Assembly (NCBI GenBank): GCA_900316805.1
Contig: ONEJ01000094.1
Span: 1 to 35,800 of the forward strand
DNA length: 35,800 bases
Origin: an uncultured Lachnospiraceae bacterium
Lineage (GTDB): Bacteria > Bacillota > Clostridia > Lachnospirales > Lachnospiraceae
Direction: 5' to 3'
The notes under the pieces are model-generated. The model saw only the letters and a program-made list of their open reading frames with translations, was not told where the DNA came from and searched no databases. A program made the position numbers and the translations under genes. Below, piece after piece: positions 25,651-35,787 of this stretch. Numbering within the stretch: the first letter of the stretch is position 1; the number at the start of each line of letters is the position of its first letter.

Positions 25651-26634
25651 TTACTGCTTCTGTGCGGTGATATTCACCCACTCTCCCTGATGATTGATCT
25701 CCACAACAGTAAGTCCGGCTGCCTCAATGGCTTCCTTTACCTCCTGCTCCTTAAAATCAATGATCCCGGAAGTAATAAAGTGACCGCCTTTCTTCAGCCT
25801 GTCCGGTATTACCGGAGCCATTGGAATGATCACATCTGCCAGAATATTGGCCACAACAATGTCATATTCCTCCGTGCCAACGGTCTCCTGAAGCTTCGTG
25901 TCATCGATCAGATTCCCCACATAAAAGGTTCCAAGAGACGGATCCAGGTGGTTGACTTCCATGTTATCTCTGGTGGAAATCATACAGTCTTCGTCCAGAT
26001 CCGTACCAACGACCGCCCCTGCCCCAAGCTTTAATGCAACAATGGACAAAATACCGCTGCCACAGCCCACATCTAACACCTTCGGATGCTGCTCTGCCGG
26101 TGTATATTCTCCATTGCCTCGAATGTATTTCAGAAGCTGGCGGATACAAAGCTGGGTGGTCTCATGCTTTCCGGTTCCAAAGGAGATGCCGGGGTCGATT
26201 TCAATCAGAAATTTATCCCTATCTTCTTCCTTAAGTTCCTCCCAGGTTGGCTTGATCAGAATATCCTCAATGGTAAAAGAAGTAAAATACTTTTTCCAGT
26301 TATTGATCCAGTCCAGATCCTCGGTCTCAGAGGAAGAGATCACACCGGTTCCAACCTCTACCATGCTGCGAAGCTGCTCCAACCCCACTTTCACCTTCTT
26401 TAAGATTTCCGTCTGGTCACGGCCATCCTCCTCAAGATAAAAGCTTACGTAGCTCTTTCCCTCATCCGGGGGAAGTTCCGGCAGAAAATCGATAAACATA
26501 CTGGCCTGATCTTCCTTCGTCAGGGGTACATTGTCCTCGATTTCAATTCCCTCAATCCCAAGATCCATCAGCATGGAACTCATATAATCCTCTGCTGCCG
26601 TTGTTGTTTCAATCGTATATTTATTCCACTTCAT
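25651..26634 (-). CDS. prmA: Ribosomal protein L11 methyltransferase
   Basis: It trimethylates ribosomal protein L11 with SAM. It has 327 residues: an N-terminal substrate-binding domain and a Rossmann methyltransferase domain with DPGISFGTGKHETT at 147-160 and motif I VLDVGCGSG at 186-194. The start MKWNKYTIET is the family start. A longer reading from 26706 would cross the palindrome and the leader and is rejected. AAAGGAAATG precedes the ATG. It heads the prmA-rsmE-desulfurase-thiI unit and has its own promoter. Confidence 0.95.
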   Translation of the reverse strand: MKWNKYTIETTTAAEDYMSSMLMDLGIEGIEIEDNVPLTKEDQASMFIDFLPELPPDEGKSYVSFYLEEDGRDQTEILKKVKVGLEQLRSMVEVGTGVISSSETEDLDWINNWKKYFTSFTIEDILIKPTWEELKEEDRDKFLIEIDPGISFGTGKHETTQLCIRQLLKYIRGNGEYTPAEQHPKVLDVGCGSGILSIVALKLGAGAVVGTDLDEDCMISTRDNMEVNHLDPSLGTFYVGNLIDDTKLQETVGTEEYDIVVANILADVIIPMAPVIPDRLKKGGHFITSGIIDFKEQEVKEAIEAAGLTVVEINHQGEWVNITAQKQ

Positions 26635-26664
26635 AGCATTTCCTTTCATGTACACACAAATTAT

Positions 26665-26694
26665 GTTACAGTTCACAGGTATGTGAACTGTAAC
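26665..26694. repeat. 30-bp perfect palindrome (copy 2), in the prmA leader
   Basis: Identical to copy 1: arms of 13 bases (GTTACAGTTCACA and TGTGAACTGTAAC) around GGTA. It is about 30 bases before the prmA ATG and downstream of the prmA promoter, so it is in the mRNA. Its flanks do not match each other or the flanks of copy 1, so no direct repeat is seen here. There is no T-tract on either side. Confidence 0.9.
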
Positions 26695-26730
26695 TGTTTT
26701 GGGCAATGCAATGTATGCAAACTATGTTTT

Positions 26731-26759
26731 ATCATACATGATTTGAGGCAAAAACGCAA
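26731..26759 (-). promoter_or_regulatory. prmA promoter
   Basis: TTGCGT (26754-26759), 17 bases, TATGAT (26731-26736). Transcription would begin near 26724 and pass through the palindrome. The -35 box directly follows the U-tract of the preceding terminator. Confidence 0.6.
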
Positions 26760-26786
26760 GAAAAGGAAGGGCCTTTTGCCCTTCCC
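26757..26786 (-). terminator. Terminator of the chaperone operon
   Basis: GGAAGGGC, a 5-base loop, GCCCTTCC and TTTTCTT on the minus strand, 12 bases after the stop codon of the J-domain gene. It ends the hrcA-grpE-dnaK-dnaJ unit, if that reads through. Confidence 0.88.
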
Positions 26787-26797
26787 CCGACTTTGTG

Positions 26798-27241
26798 CTA
26801 AATCTTATACATAGCACAAAGCTTATTGTATTCGCTGTTAATTTCCTGAACCGTATCCTTATCCCCATCCAGATTGTCCGGATGATAAATCTTGATCAGA
26901 TCCTTATAGCGCTTCTTGATGGACTGCTTGCTGGCAACACCGGAAAAGAACATATCTCCCTTTACCACATTGCTCTCCTGGGAGACCTTCTTAGCATTCT
27001 CCTCCCTGAAATTGTATTCATTGACCTTCTGGTAAAAGGCTTTCTGCTTCTTGACCTGCTCCTTCTCTGAGGCAAGCTTCAAAAGCTCCTCCTCCAGAAT
27101 CTTAAACTTCATGTCAAACAGCTTCTGCTGCTGTTCCAGACGCCGGTCTTCAATTTCTACTCTTCTGTTAAAATCACGCCGTTCCTGCTCCAGCATACGA
27201 CGCTCTTCTTCTAATGCTCTGCGTTCGTTCTCCAGCGCCAT
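26798..27241 (-). CDS. Coiled-coil protein with a C-terminal J domain
   Basis: This 147-residue protein follows dnaJ. Residues 1-70 are a highly charged coiled coil rich in Glu and Arg with near-heptad spacing. Residues 99-147 look like a J domain cut to its functional core, with the HPD tripeptide at 120-122 (YHPDNLDGD) that binds and stimulates Hsp70. The start at 27241 (MALENERR) is taken because GGAGG lies 10 bases before it; the ATG three codons earlier is only 1 base from GGAGG. There is no signal peptide or membrane span. It probably recruits DnaK to a specific partner through the coiled coil. It matches no named family that I recognise. Confidence 0.78.
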   Translation of the reverse strand: MALENERRALEEERRMLEQERRDFNRRVEIEDRRLEQQQKLFDMKFKILEEELLKLASEKEQVKKQKAFYQKVNEYNFREENAKKVSQESNVVKGDMFFSGVASKQSIKKRYKDLIKIYHPDNLDGDKDTVQEINSEYNKLCAMYKI

Positions 27242-27424
27242 AGCACCCATTCCTCCGCACCTGTATCGAGACCTGCTGCATGAAACCACTCAGGCTCCTT
27301 TTGCCTGCAAATGCAGTACAACAGAAATCATCACAATCATACTAAATATAGAACGAAATTCTACACATCCAGCATCATCATACAATATTTTGATACAGAA
27401 ATCCATAGGCGTTTTGCACTAAAA

Positions 27425-28588
27425 TCAGTGGTCATCAAAGGCTTCTTTGATCTTATCCATGACACCCTTTTTCTTTGAGGTCTGAGCTCCGCCCTCCTTT
27501 GTGAGGGAGCCGCCGGTCAGTTCATCAAATTTGCGTAGGGTATCCTTCGCTTCCTTGCTCAGTCCCGTTGGTGTAGAGACAACCAGTGTCACATAATGAT
27601 CACCTCTCACAGCCTTGTTTCGGATAGATGGAACGCCCTTGCCCTTCAGGCGGATTCTGGTGCCCGTCTGGGTTCCCGGTGCAACCGTATAAATAATATC
27701 CCCGTCTACCGTCTTGATGCGGACATCTCCTCCCAATGCCGCGATAGCAAAGGAAATGGATGCATTAGAGAATATATTCATATCCTGCCGTTCAAATTCT
27801 GTGCTTCTGGAAACAATAACTTCAACCAGAAGATCTCCTCTTGGCCCACCATTGGTTCCCGGTTCTCCGTAGTCTCTGACTCTGACACACTGGCCATTGT
27901 CAATACCTGCCGGAATGTCTACGGTCTTACGTACCTTTTTGGCAATGTATCCGCTTCCGTGGCACTGGGCACATTTCTCCCGTACCACTTTACCGGAACC
28001 GTTACAGTCCGGACAGGTCTGTACATTCTGCATCATGCCAAAGAAGGACTGCTGGGAATAAACCACCTTTCCTTTACCGCCGCACTTGCTGCAGGTCTCC
28101 GGAGAGGTTCCCGGCTTCGCACCAGTACCGTGACAGCTACTGCACTCCTCCCGGAAGGAAAATTCCAGTTCCTTGGAACAGCCGTGGATTGCCTCGTCAA
28201 AGGTGATCCGCACGCTCAGACGTACATTGGCTCCTTTCGACGGTCCGTTGTTTGCCCCTCTTCTGGAGGATCCGCCACCGAAAAAGTCACCAAAAATATC
28301 CCCAAAGATATCGCTCATATCCATACCGGAGAAGTCAAATCCACTGCCGCCGGCACTGCCATCAAAGGCTGCATGACCAAACTGGTCATACTGGCGTCTC
28401 TTTTCCGGATCGCTGAGCACCGCGTAGGCTTCCTGGGCCTCTTTAAATTTTTCCTCGCAATCTTTATCCCCGGGATGCATATCCGGGTGATACTTCTTGG
28501 CAGTAGTACGGAACGCTTTCTTGATTTCATCCTCAGTTGCAGTCTTGGAAACTCCCAGGACCTCGTAATAATCTCTTTTTTCTGCCAT
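27425..28588 (-). CDS. dnaJ: Chaperone protein DnaJ
   Basis: This Hsp40 delivers unfolded proteins to DnaK and stimulates its ATPase. It has 387 residues: a J domain with HPD at 34-36, a glycine/phenylalanine region to about 110 ([15 protein letters not shown]), a zinc domain with four CxxCxGxG motifs ([32 protein letters not shown]) at about 145-215, and the C-terminal substrate-binding domains. It follows dnaK across a 10-bp hairpin. All canonical elements of a type I Hsp40 are intact. Confidence 0.97.
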   Translation of the reverse strand: MAEKRDYYEVLGVSKTATEDEIKKAFRTTAKKYHPDMHPGDKDCEEKFKEAQEAYAVLSDPEKRRQYDQFGHAAFDGSAGGSGFDFSGMDMSDIFGDIFGDFFGGGSSRRGANNGPSKGANVRLSVRITFDEAIHGCSKELEFSFREECSSCHGTGAKPGTSPETCSKCGGKGKVVYSQQSFFGMMQNVQTCPDCNGSGKVVREKCAQCHGSGYIAKKVRKTVDIPAGIDNGQCVRVRDYGEPGTNGGPRGDLLVEVIVSRSTEFERQDMNIFSNASISFAIAALGGDVRIKTVDGDIIYTVAPGTQTGTRIRLKGKGVPSIRNKAVRGDHYVTLVVSTPTGLSKEAKDTLRKFDELTGGSLTKEGGAQTSKKKGVMDKIKEAFDDH

Positions 28589-28634
28589 AATTTATACCCT
28601 TATATCATGTAATTCTATTCTTATACCGCATATA

Positions 28635-28659
28635 GGGTTTCCGGAATCTCCGGAAACCC
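28635..28659 (-). other. Hairpin between dnaK and dnaJ
   Basis: The arms GGGTTTCCGG and CCGGAAACCC surround a 5-base loop. No T-run follows, so it is probably an RNA stability or processing element that lowers dnaJ relative to dnaK, not a strict terminator. Confidence 0.65.
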
Positions 28660-28692
28660 CATCTGTTTCACAATTTGTGTCTTTCCAGTAAA

Positions 28693-30600
<1,908 letters not shown>

Positions 30601-30676
30601 CTATAATCATAAAATCATATAAGTCTTGAAATACTATATATATTTAACCGTTCTGATTGGAGCGGATAAATGCAGC

Positions 30677-31369
30677 TTATTCCTGCACTACGGCTACCAT
30701 ACTGTGTCTGACCACGGTATCCTTATACATGTAGCCCTTCTGCAGTTCCTGGGCGATCACCCCCGGCTCAAACTCCTCACTCTCCACCTGCATCACTGCA
30801 TTGTGAAGCTCCGGATTAAATTCTTCACCTACTGCCTCAATTGCCTTCACACCGATGGAATCAAATTCCTGCATCAGCTGCTTGTAAACCTTATCCATAC
30901 CGGTAACAAAGGCATCCTCCTTCTGTTCCTCCGGCACTGCTGCAAGGCCTCTCTCAAAGTTATCCACGATAGGCAGAACCTTCTCGATGATGGTTCTTGC
31001 TCCCATGTCGAACATCTGGGATTTTTCCTTCTCGGTACGTTTTCTGAAGTTATCAAACTCAGCCATCTGGCGGCGGAGCTTGTCGTTTAACTCTTCGATT
31101 TGTTCGTCCTTTTTATCCTTTTTCTTCTTTGCGAAAAAGCCGTCCTTTTTGTCCTTGGACTCCTCTTTTGTTTCTGTCTGCTGGGCATCGGAAGCTTCCG
31201 AATCATCAGCTGCTTCTTTCTCTTCCGAAGTCACTTCCGAATTTTCTTCTGCTTCTGCCGTTTCCTCCGTGGCCATCTCTTCCACGGTATCCGTTTCGGT
31301 CTCAGTCTCTTCGGTAACCACTTCTTCCGTTTCCGGAACCTTTACTTCTTCTTCACTGCTCTGTGTCAT
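30677..31369 (-). CDS. grpE: Nucleotide exchange factor GrpE
   Basis: It releases ADP from DnaK. It has 230 residues: a long acidic tail of about 75 residues rich in Glu and Thr, a coiled coil (about 90-130) and the four-helix and beta-wing core (about 135-225, with NPELHNAVMQVESEE). The ATG at 31369 is preceded by AAAGGTGG; a longer start at 31417 would overlap the hrcA end and is less likely. The acidic N-terminal tail is longer than in E. coli, as in many Firmicutes. It lies 13 bases after hrcA. Confidence 0.95.
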   Translation of the reverse strand: MTQSSEEEVKVPETEEVVTEETETETDTVEEMATEETAEAEENSEVTSEEKEAADDSEASDAQQTETKEESKDKKDGFFAKKKKDKKDEQIEELNDKLRRQMAEFDNFRKRTEKEKSQMFDMGARTIIEKVLPIVDNFERGLAAVPEEQKEDAFVTGMDKVYKQLMQEFDSIGVKAIEAVGEEFNPELHNAVMQVESEEFEPGVIAQELQKGYMYKDTVVRHSMVAVVQE

Positions 31370-31382
31370 ATGATCCACCTTT

Positions 31383-32441
31383 CTAGGAATCTCCTTTCTC
31401 CTTCTCAAATATTCCATCCAATTGGGACTTTAAATTCTTAAGATTGTCAACGACGTTTTCATAGTCCATGCGCTTTGGTCCCACAATTCCTATGGTTCCC
31501 TTCACGCCGCCCCCCAGATCGTAGGTTGCTGTCACGATGCTGCAATCCTTCATAGTCTGAACCGGGGCCTCATTTCCGATATAAACCTGAATACCATTTC
31601 CCTTGTTCTCCTCATCTCCGGAAAGAGATTCTGTCACCAGATTCAACAGTTCATCCTTCTCCTCAAAAGCCGAAAGAAGGTTAGCCGCACTCTCGGAATC
31701 CGAAAGTTCCGGGTACTTGAGAATATTCGTGGCACCGCTGGTGTAGATCTGAAGATCTTCATTCTCTGAAAGTGTCTGGGCCAGAGTATCCAGCACATCG
31801 CTTACGATGGTGCTGTGAATGCCCGCCTGCTCCTTGAGCTTTGCGATGGTTCCAAGATTGATCTCCTGTAAAGACAAACCATTGAGGGCGGTATTCAACA
31901 GAATATTCAGCTTCAGAATCGTCTCATTGTCAAGGGACTCCTCCACCTGAATCATCTGATTCTTCACAATATTACTGTTCATCACGATCACCGCGAGAAC
32001 ATGCTTCTCATCCACATTGGAAAGCTGGATGAATTTAATCTTGTTGGTGTTGTATGCAGGCGCCGATACGAGGGTTGCATAATTCGTATTGTTGGCCAGC
32101 ATCTTCGCCACCTTCTTTAAGACCTGATCCATCTTCTGGGTCTTCTCAATGACGAAATCTTTCATTTCCTTCACTTCCCGATCCTTCTCCTGCATCAGGT
32201 GATCCACATAGAACCGGTAGCCCTTATCCGAAGGAATCCGTCCTGCGGAGGTATGTGGCTGAACGATATAGCCAAGTTCCTCCAGGTCAGACATCTCATT
32301 GCGGATGGTAGCAGAGCTCAGATTTAAATCCGTATACTTGGAAATCGTACGGGATCCCACCGGCTCGCCGGTGGCTAAGTAGTTTCGGATGATTGCATCC
32401 AATATCTTAACTTTTCTCTCGTCTAACTCTTCGTTTTCCAT
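31383..32441 (-). CDS. hrcA: Heat-inducible transcription repressor HrcA
   Basis: It binds CIRCE operators and represses chaperone operons, with activity dependent on GroEL in B. subtilis. It has 352 residues. The N-terminal winged helix shows the DNA-contact region (GEPVGSRTISKY, about 26-37, and LSSATIRNEM, followed by LGYIVQPHTSAGRIPS). The dimerisation and C-terminal domains follow. The start MENEELDERKV is taken because GGAG is 8 bases before it; a longer in-frame start at 32489 would run across the operator. It is the first gene of its own operon, so it is autorepressed. Confidence 0.97.
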   Translation of the reverse strand: MENEELDERKVKILDAIIRNYLATGEPVGSRTISKYTDLNLSSATIRNEMSDLEELGYIVQPHTSAGRIPSDKGYRFYVDHLMQEKDREVKEMKDFVIEKTQKMDQVLKKVAKMLANNTNYATLVSAPAYNTNKIKFIQLSNVDEKHVLAVIVMNSNIVKNQMIQVEESLDNETILKLNILLNTALNGLSLQEINLGTIAKLKEQAGIHSTIVSDVLDTLAQTLSENEDLQIYTSGATNILKYPELSDSESAANLLSAFEEKDELLNLVTESLSGDEENKGNGIQVYIGNEAPVQTMKDCSIVTATYDLGGGVKGTIGIVGPKRMDYENVVDNLKNLKSQLDGIFEKEKGDS

Positions 32442-32482
32442 TCGTAATTCTCCATTGATGCCATACGTGTTTCTTCCGGTTG

Positions 32483-32509
32483 TTAGCACTCATTTATTTA
32501 GAGTGCTAA
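32483..32509 (-). promoter_or_regulatory. CIRCE operator of the hrcA-grpE-dnaK-dnaJ operon
   Basis: TTAGCACTC, a 9-base spacer, GAGTGCTAA: an exact match to the CIRCE consensus. It lies downstream of the promoter and inside the transcribed leader, where HrcA blocks the polymerase. It predicts heat induction of the operon. Confidence 0.98.
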
Positions 32510-32524
32510 TATCGTTCTGCTAAT

Positions 32525-32553
32525 AAAATAGCACCAAGAGGTTTTCTTGTCAA
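32525..32553 (-). promoter_or_regulatory. hrcA promoter, overlapping a hairpin
   Basis: TTGACA (32548-32553), 17 bases, TATTTT (32525-32530). The -35 box is in the loop of a 14-bp inverted repeat and the -10 box is in its far arm. CIRCE follows about 15 bases later. Confidence 0.85.
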
Positions 32554-32570
32554 CACCTTGGTGCTATTTT
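32525..32570. terminator. Inverted repeat after hemW, probable terminator
   Basis: The arms AAAATAGCACCAAG (32525-32538) and CTTGGTGCTATTTT (32557-32570) are perfectly complementary, with an 18-base loop. They are followed by T-rich sequence on both strands. It begins 15 bases after the hemW stop codon and overlaps the hrcA promoter. Confidence 0.7.
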
Positions 32571-32585
32571 ATACTTTTTTTATAT

Positions 32586-33821
32586 TCAGAAAAGAAATTT
32601 TGACATTACATAATTGCCCAGATCCATTCCCCGGTCTGTCAAAGAAATCCTTCCCTCACGCATAACAAGCAGTTCCTGCTGCTTTAGTTTTTCCAGCACC
32701 TCCAGATAAACGGCTTCGATGGGCACGCCAAAGTTTCTCTGAAAATCATCTCTTCGTACCCCCTCATTCATCCGCAGTCCAAGGAACATGAACTCTTCCA
32801 TCTGTTCCTTCCGGCTGATGACATCTGCAGACACATGCAGATTGCTGCCAAAGAAATCTCCCTGGGGCTGTTCGCTGTCCTGTTCCCCGGCAAAAGCCTC
32901 CGGTGGGAGAAACTGAAGTTTTCCACACAGATCCATATATTCATACAACTCTCTCGTATTGGAATAACGAACATTTTCAATCAGAGAGGCAGCCCCCAGT
33001 CCCATGCCCAGATAGTTTTCCCTGATCCAGTAGCCGATATTATGCTGACAGGCATAGCCCGGCTTTGCAAAATTAGAAATCTCATACTGCTCATATCCAG
33101 CATTCCGTAAAATATCCTGCGTCGCCTTGGTGATGCGGTACATTTCATCCTCATTGGGCAGGATCTCCGTGCGGATCCCCGCCTGCTGGGCCACGGCATC
33201 AAACTTATATTTTTCATAAAAGGGTGTCCCCTTTTCCACAATCAATGTATAGCAGGAAATATGATCCGGCTTCAGCCTTACCACCTGCTGCAGCGTATCC
33301 ATGAAAATCTCCAGCGTCTGGCGGGGCAGGCCGCTGATAAGATCAACATTGATATTGGAAAATCCTGCATTTCGTGCGAGAACATAGGTCTTTAAAAACT
33401 GCTCATAGGTATGGATACGTCCCAGATCCTTCAGTTCATCATTGTGCACCGACTGCAGACCGATGGAAAGCCGGTTGATTCCGGACTTACGGTAGGCCGC
33501 CAGTTTGTCCGCTGTCACCGTTCCCGGATTGCACTCCAGCGTCACCTCTGCATCCGGCTGCACATGAAAGCTGGAAAACACCTGCTCCATCACTGCCGTT
33601 ATAAGCTCTGCATCCAGCCAGCTGGGAGTGCCGCCTCCAATATAAATGGCAGGAACCACATACTCTCCCATCTGCTCCCCATAGAAACGGATTTCCTGCA
33701 GCAGGGCATGGACATACTGGATCTGTGTCCTGCTGTCCCCGGGAAAGGAGAGGAAATCACAATAATCACATTTTTTGACACAAAATGGGGTGTGAATATA
33801 TAATTCCAGATTTTTGTTCAT
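32586..33821 (-). CDS. hemW: Radical SAM HemW, haem chaperone-like protein
   Basis: This 411-residue radical-SAM protein resembles oxygen-independent coproporphyrinogen oxidase (HemN), but belongs to the HemW branch, thought to carry haem. The cluster motif CVKKCDYC is at residues 14-21, and the SAM motif IYIGGGTPSW follows. A HemW C-terminal domain with a winged helix ends the protein. The start is uncertain: ATG at 33821 has a distant AAGGA, while GTG at 33827 has it 7 bases away. A still longer start lies in the lepA end. It follows lepA closely in the same unit, a common Firmicute order. Confidence 0.93.
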   Translation of the reverse strand: MNKNLELYIHTPFCVKKCDYCDFLSFPGDSRTQIQYVHALLQEIRFYGEQMGEYVVPAIYIGGGTPSWLDAELITAVMEQVFSSFHVQPDAEVTLECNPGTVTADKLAAYRKSGINRLSIGLQSVHNDELKDLGRIHTYEQFLKTYVLARNAGFSNINVDLISGLPRQTLEIFMDTLQQVVRLKPDHISCYTLIVEKGTPFYEKYKFDAVAQQAGIRTEILPNEDEMYRITKATQDILRNAGYEQYEISNFAKPGYACQHNIGYWIRENYLGMGLGAASLIENVRYSNTRELYEYMDLCGKLQFLPPEAFAGEQDSEQPQGDFFGSNLHVSADVISRKEQMEEFMFLGLRMNEGVRRDDFQRNFGVPIEAVYLEVLEKLKQQELLVMREGRISLTDRGMDLGNYVMSKFLF

Positions 33822-33837
33822 CTTCACTGTCAATTCC

Positions 33838-35649
33838 TTAATCCTCATCCAGTTTCAGTACACTCATAAACGCCTCCTGGGGAACCTCCACAGAACCCAC
33901 CTGGCGCATTCTCTTCTTTCCTTCCTTCTGCTTTTCCAGAAGCTTCTTCTTACGGGAAATATCCCCGCCATAACACTTGGCCAGCACATCCTTACGCAGT
34001 GCCTTTACTGTTTCTCTTGCAATCACCTTGCCGTTCACCGCCGCCTGAATCGGAATCTCGAAAAGCTGTCTTGGAATCTCCTTCTTCAGCTTCTCACACA
34101 TTTTGCGTCCCCTGTCATAGGCACCATCCTTAAAGACGATAAAGGACAGGGCATCCACCATCTCCTTGTTGATCAAAATATCCAGCTTTACAAGTTCTGA
34201 ACGGACATAGCCCTTCATCTCATAATCGAACGAAGCATAGCCTCTGGAACGGGATTTCAGAGCATCAAAAAAGTCGTAAATGATTTCATTTAAAGGCAGG
34301 TCATATTTGATCACCGCACGGGTTGCCTCAATGTAATCCATACTGATATAGATACCGCGCCGCTCCTGGCAAAGCTTCATAATAGCTCCCACATACTCGC
34401 TGGTCACCATAATCTCCGCTGATACAAAGGGCTCCTCCATATATTCAATTTCCGACGGATCCGGCAGATTGGAGGGATTGGTCAGATCGATCACCTCGCC
34501 GTTGGTCTTGTGTACCTTATAGATAACTCCCGGTGCCGTAGTAACCAGATCCAGATTAAATTCCCGCTCTAACCGCTCCTGAATAATTTCCAAATGCAAT
34601 AGTCCTAAGAATCCACAGCGGAAACCAAAGCCCAGGGCCAGAGAAGTCTCCGGCTCATACTGCAGGGAAGCATCATTGATCTGCAGTTTCTCCAAAGCAT
34701 CCCGCAGATCCGGGTATTTCGCACTGTCGGCAGGATAGAGTCCGCAGTACACCATGGGGTTTACCTTCTTATATCCCGGCAGGGGCTCTGCACAGGGGCG
34801 GTCCACTTCCGTCACCGTGTCACCTACGCTGGTATCTCTTACATTCTTGATGCTGGCGGCAATGTAACCAACCATGCCCGCGGAAAGCTCCTCGCAGGGA
34901 ATAAACTGTCCTGCACCAAAATAGCCCACTTCTGTTACCAGATCCTCTGCTCCCGTAGCCATCATACGAATCTTCGTGCCTACTTTTACCGTGCCTTCCT
35001 TGATCCGGCAGAACACGATCACGCCCTTATAGGAATCATATAATGCGTCAAAGATCAGAGCCTTTAAGGGTGCTTTCGGATCTCCTGCAGGAGCAGGGAT
35101 TCTCGTTACGATCTGCTCTAACACCTCATCAATGTTAAGACCTGTCTTGGCGGAAATCTTCGGTGCATCCATGGCCTCAATACCGATCACGTCCTCGATC
35201 TCCTGGGCCACCTCCTCCGGTCTCGCGCTGGGCAGATCCACCTTGTTGATTACCGGCAGCACGTCCAGATCGTGATCCAGTGCCAGATAAACATTGGCCA
35301 GAGTCTGGGCCTCTACGCCTTGGGCCGCATCCACCACAAGAATGGCTCCGTCACAGGCTGCAAGGCTTCTGGAAACCTCATAGTTAAAATCCACATGTCC
35401 GGGGGTATCGATCAGGTTAAAAATATATTCCTCCCCATCCTTAGCGTTGTAAATAATACGAACCGCCTGAGATTTGATGGTAATCCCTCTCTCCCGTTCC
35501 AGATCCATGTTGTCCAGCACCTGCGCCTGCATCTCCCGGCTGGTAAGAGTCCCGGTCTTCTCGATGATCCGGTCTGCCAGGGTCGATTTCCCATGGTCGA
35601 TATGGGCAATGATACAAAAATTGCGAATTTTACTCTGGTCAATTGACAT
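33838..35649 (-). CDS. lepA: Elongation factor 4 (LepA)
   Basis: This translational GTPase acts on the ribosome and has been linked to back-translocation and to small-subunit biogenesis. It has 603 residues. GTPase motifs are AHIDHGKST at 15-23 (G1), DTPGHVDF at 81-88 (G3) and NKVD at 135-138 (G4). EF-G-like domains II, III and V follow, and the LepA-specific C-terminal domain ends the protein. It heads the lepA-hemW unit. The promoter may lie in the palindromic region upstream, but no convincing match was found. Confidence 0.97.
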   Translation of the reverse strand: MSIDQSKIRNFCIIAHIDHGKSTLADRIIEKTGTLTSREMQAQVLDNMDLERERGITIKSQAVRIIYNAKDGEEYIFNLIDTPGHVDFNYEVSRSLAACDGAILVVDAAQGVEAQTLANVYLALDHDLDVLPVINKVDLPSARPEEVAQEIEDVIGIEAMDAPKISAKTGLNIDEVLEQIVTRIPAPAGDPKAPLKALIFDALYDSYKGVIVFCRIKEGTVKVGTKIRMMATGAEDLVTEVGYFGAGQFIPCEELSAGMVGYIAASIKNVRDTSVGDTVTEVDRPCAEPLPGYKKVNPMVYCGLYPADSAKYPDLRDALEKLQINDASLQYEPETSLALGFGFRCGFLGLLHLEIIQERLEREFNLDLVTTAPGVIYKVHKTNGEVIDLTNPSNLPDPSEIEYMEEPFVSAEIMVTSEYVGAIMKLCQERRGIYISMDYIEATRAVIKYDLPLNEIIYDFFDALKSRSRGYASFDYEMKGYVRSELVKLDILINKEMVDALSFIVFKDGAYDRGRKMCEKLKKEIPRQLFEIPIQAAVNGKVIARETVKALRKDVLAKCYGGDISRKKKLLEKQKEGKKRMRQVGSVEVPQEAFMSVLKLDED

Positions 35650-35688
35650 AATGTTCCTCTTTCTTACTTATCCTTTTATATGATACAA

Positions 35689-35747
35689 GGGTCAAAAGGT
35701 CAGAACTCCTTCCTGCTTGCAGGATAAGAGCTCTGACTTGTTGACCC
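35689..35747. repeat. Long imperfect inverted repeat upstream of lepA
   Basis: GGGTCAA (35689-35695) pairs with TTGACCC (35741-35747), and matching blocks continue inward (GTCAGA with TCTGAC), with a few mismatches. Nested inside is the perfect palindrome TCCTGC, TT, GCAGGA (35711-35724). It is in the region upstream of the lepA start. It could be an operator, an RNA structure in the leader or a dispersed repeat. Confidence 0.75.
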
Positions 35748-35764
35748 GCACACACATGAGGACT

Positions 35765-35787
35765 GTCACCAATCTTTGATTGATGAC
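35765..35787. repeat. Small two-part inverted repeat near the window end
   Basis: GTCA and AATC on the left pair with GATT and TGAC on the right, with a small internal loop and a 3-base loop. It continues the structured region upstream of lepA. The rest of the last bases shows no gene. Confidence 0.5.

Noticed and set aside
24793-26694. The 30-bp palindromes as intrinsic terminators
   Set aside because: Neither strand has a run of T after the stem, and copy 2 sits inside the leader between a promoter and prmA.
27290-27406. A 38-codon frame on the minus strand between dnaJ and the J-domain gene
   Set aside because: It starts with ATG and encodes a hydrophobic middle, but no ribosome binding site is seen upstream and its composition is not clearly coding. 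Weak; kept as unlikely.
27596-28612. A 338-codon open frame on the plus strand opposite dnaJ
   Set aside because: The minus strand encodes canonical DnaJ with all zinc motifs. The opposite frame shows no domain and no start signal.
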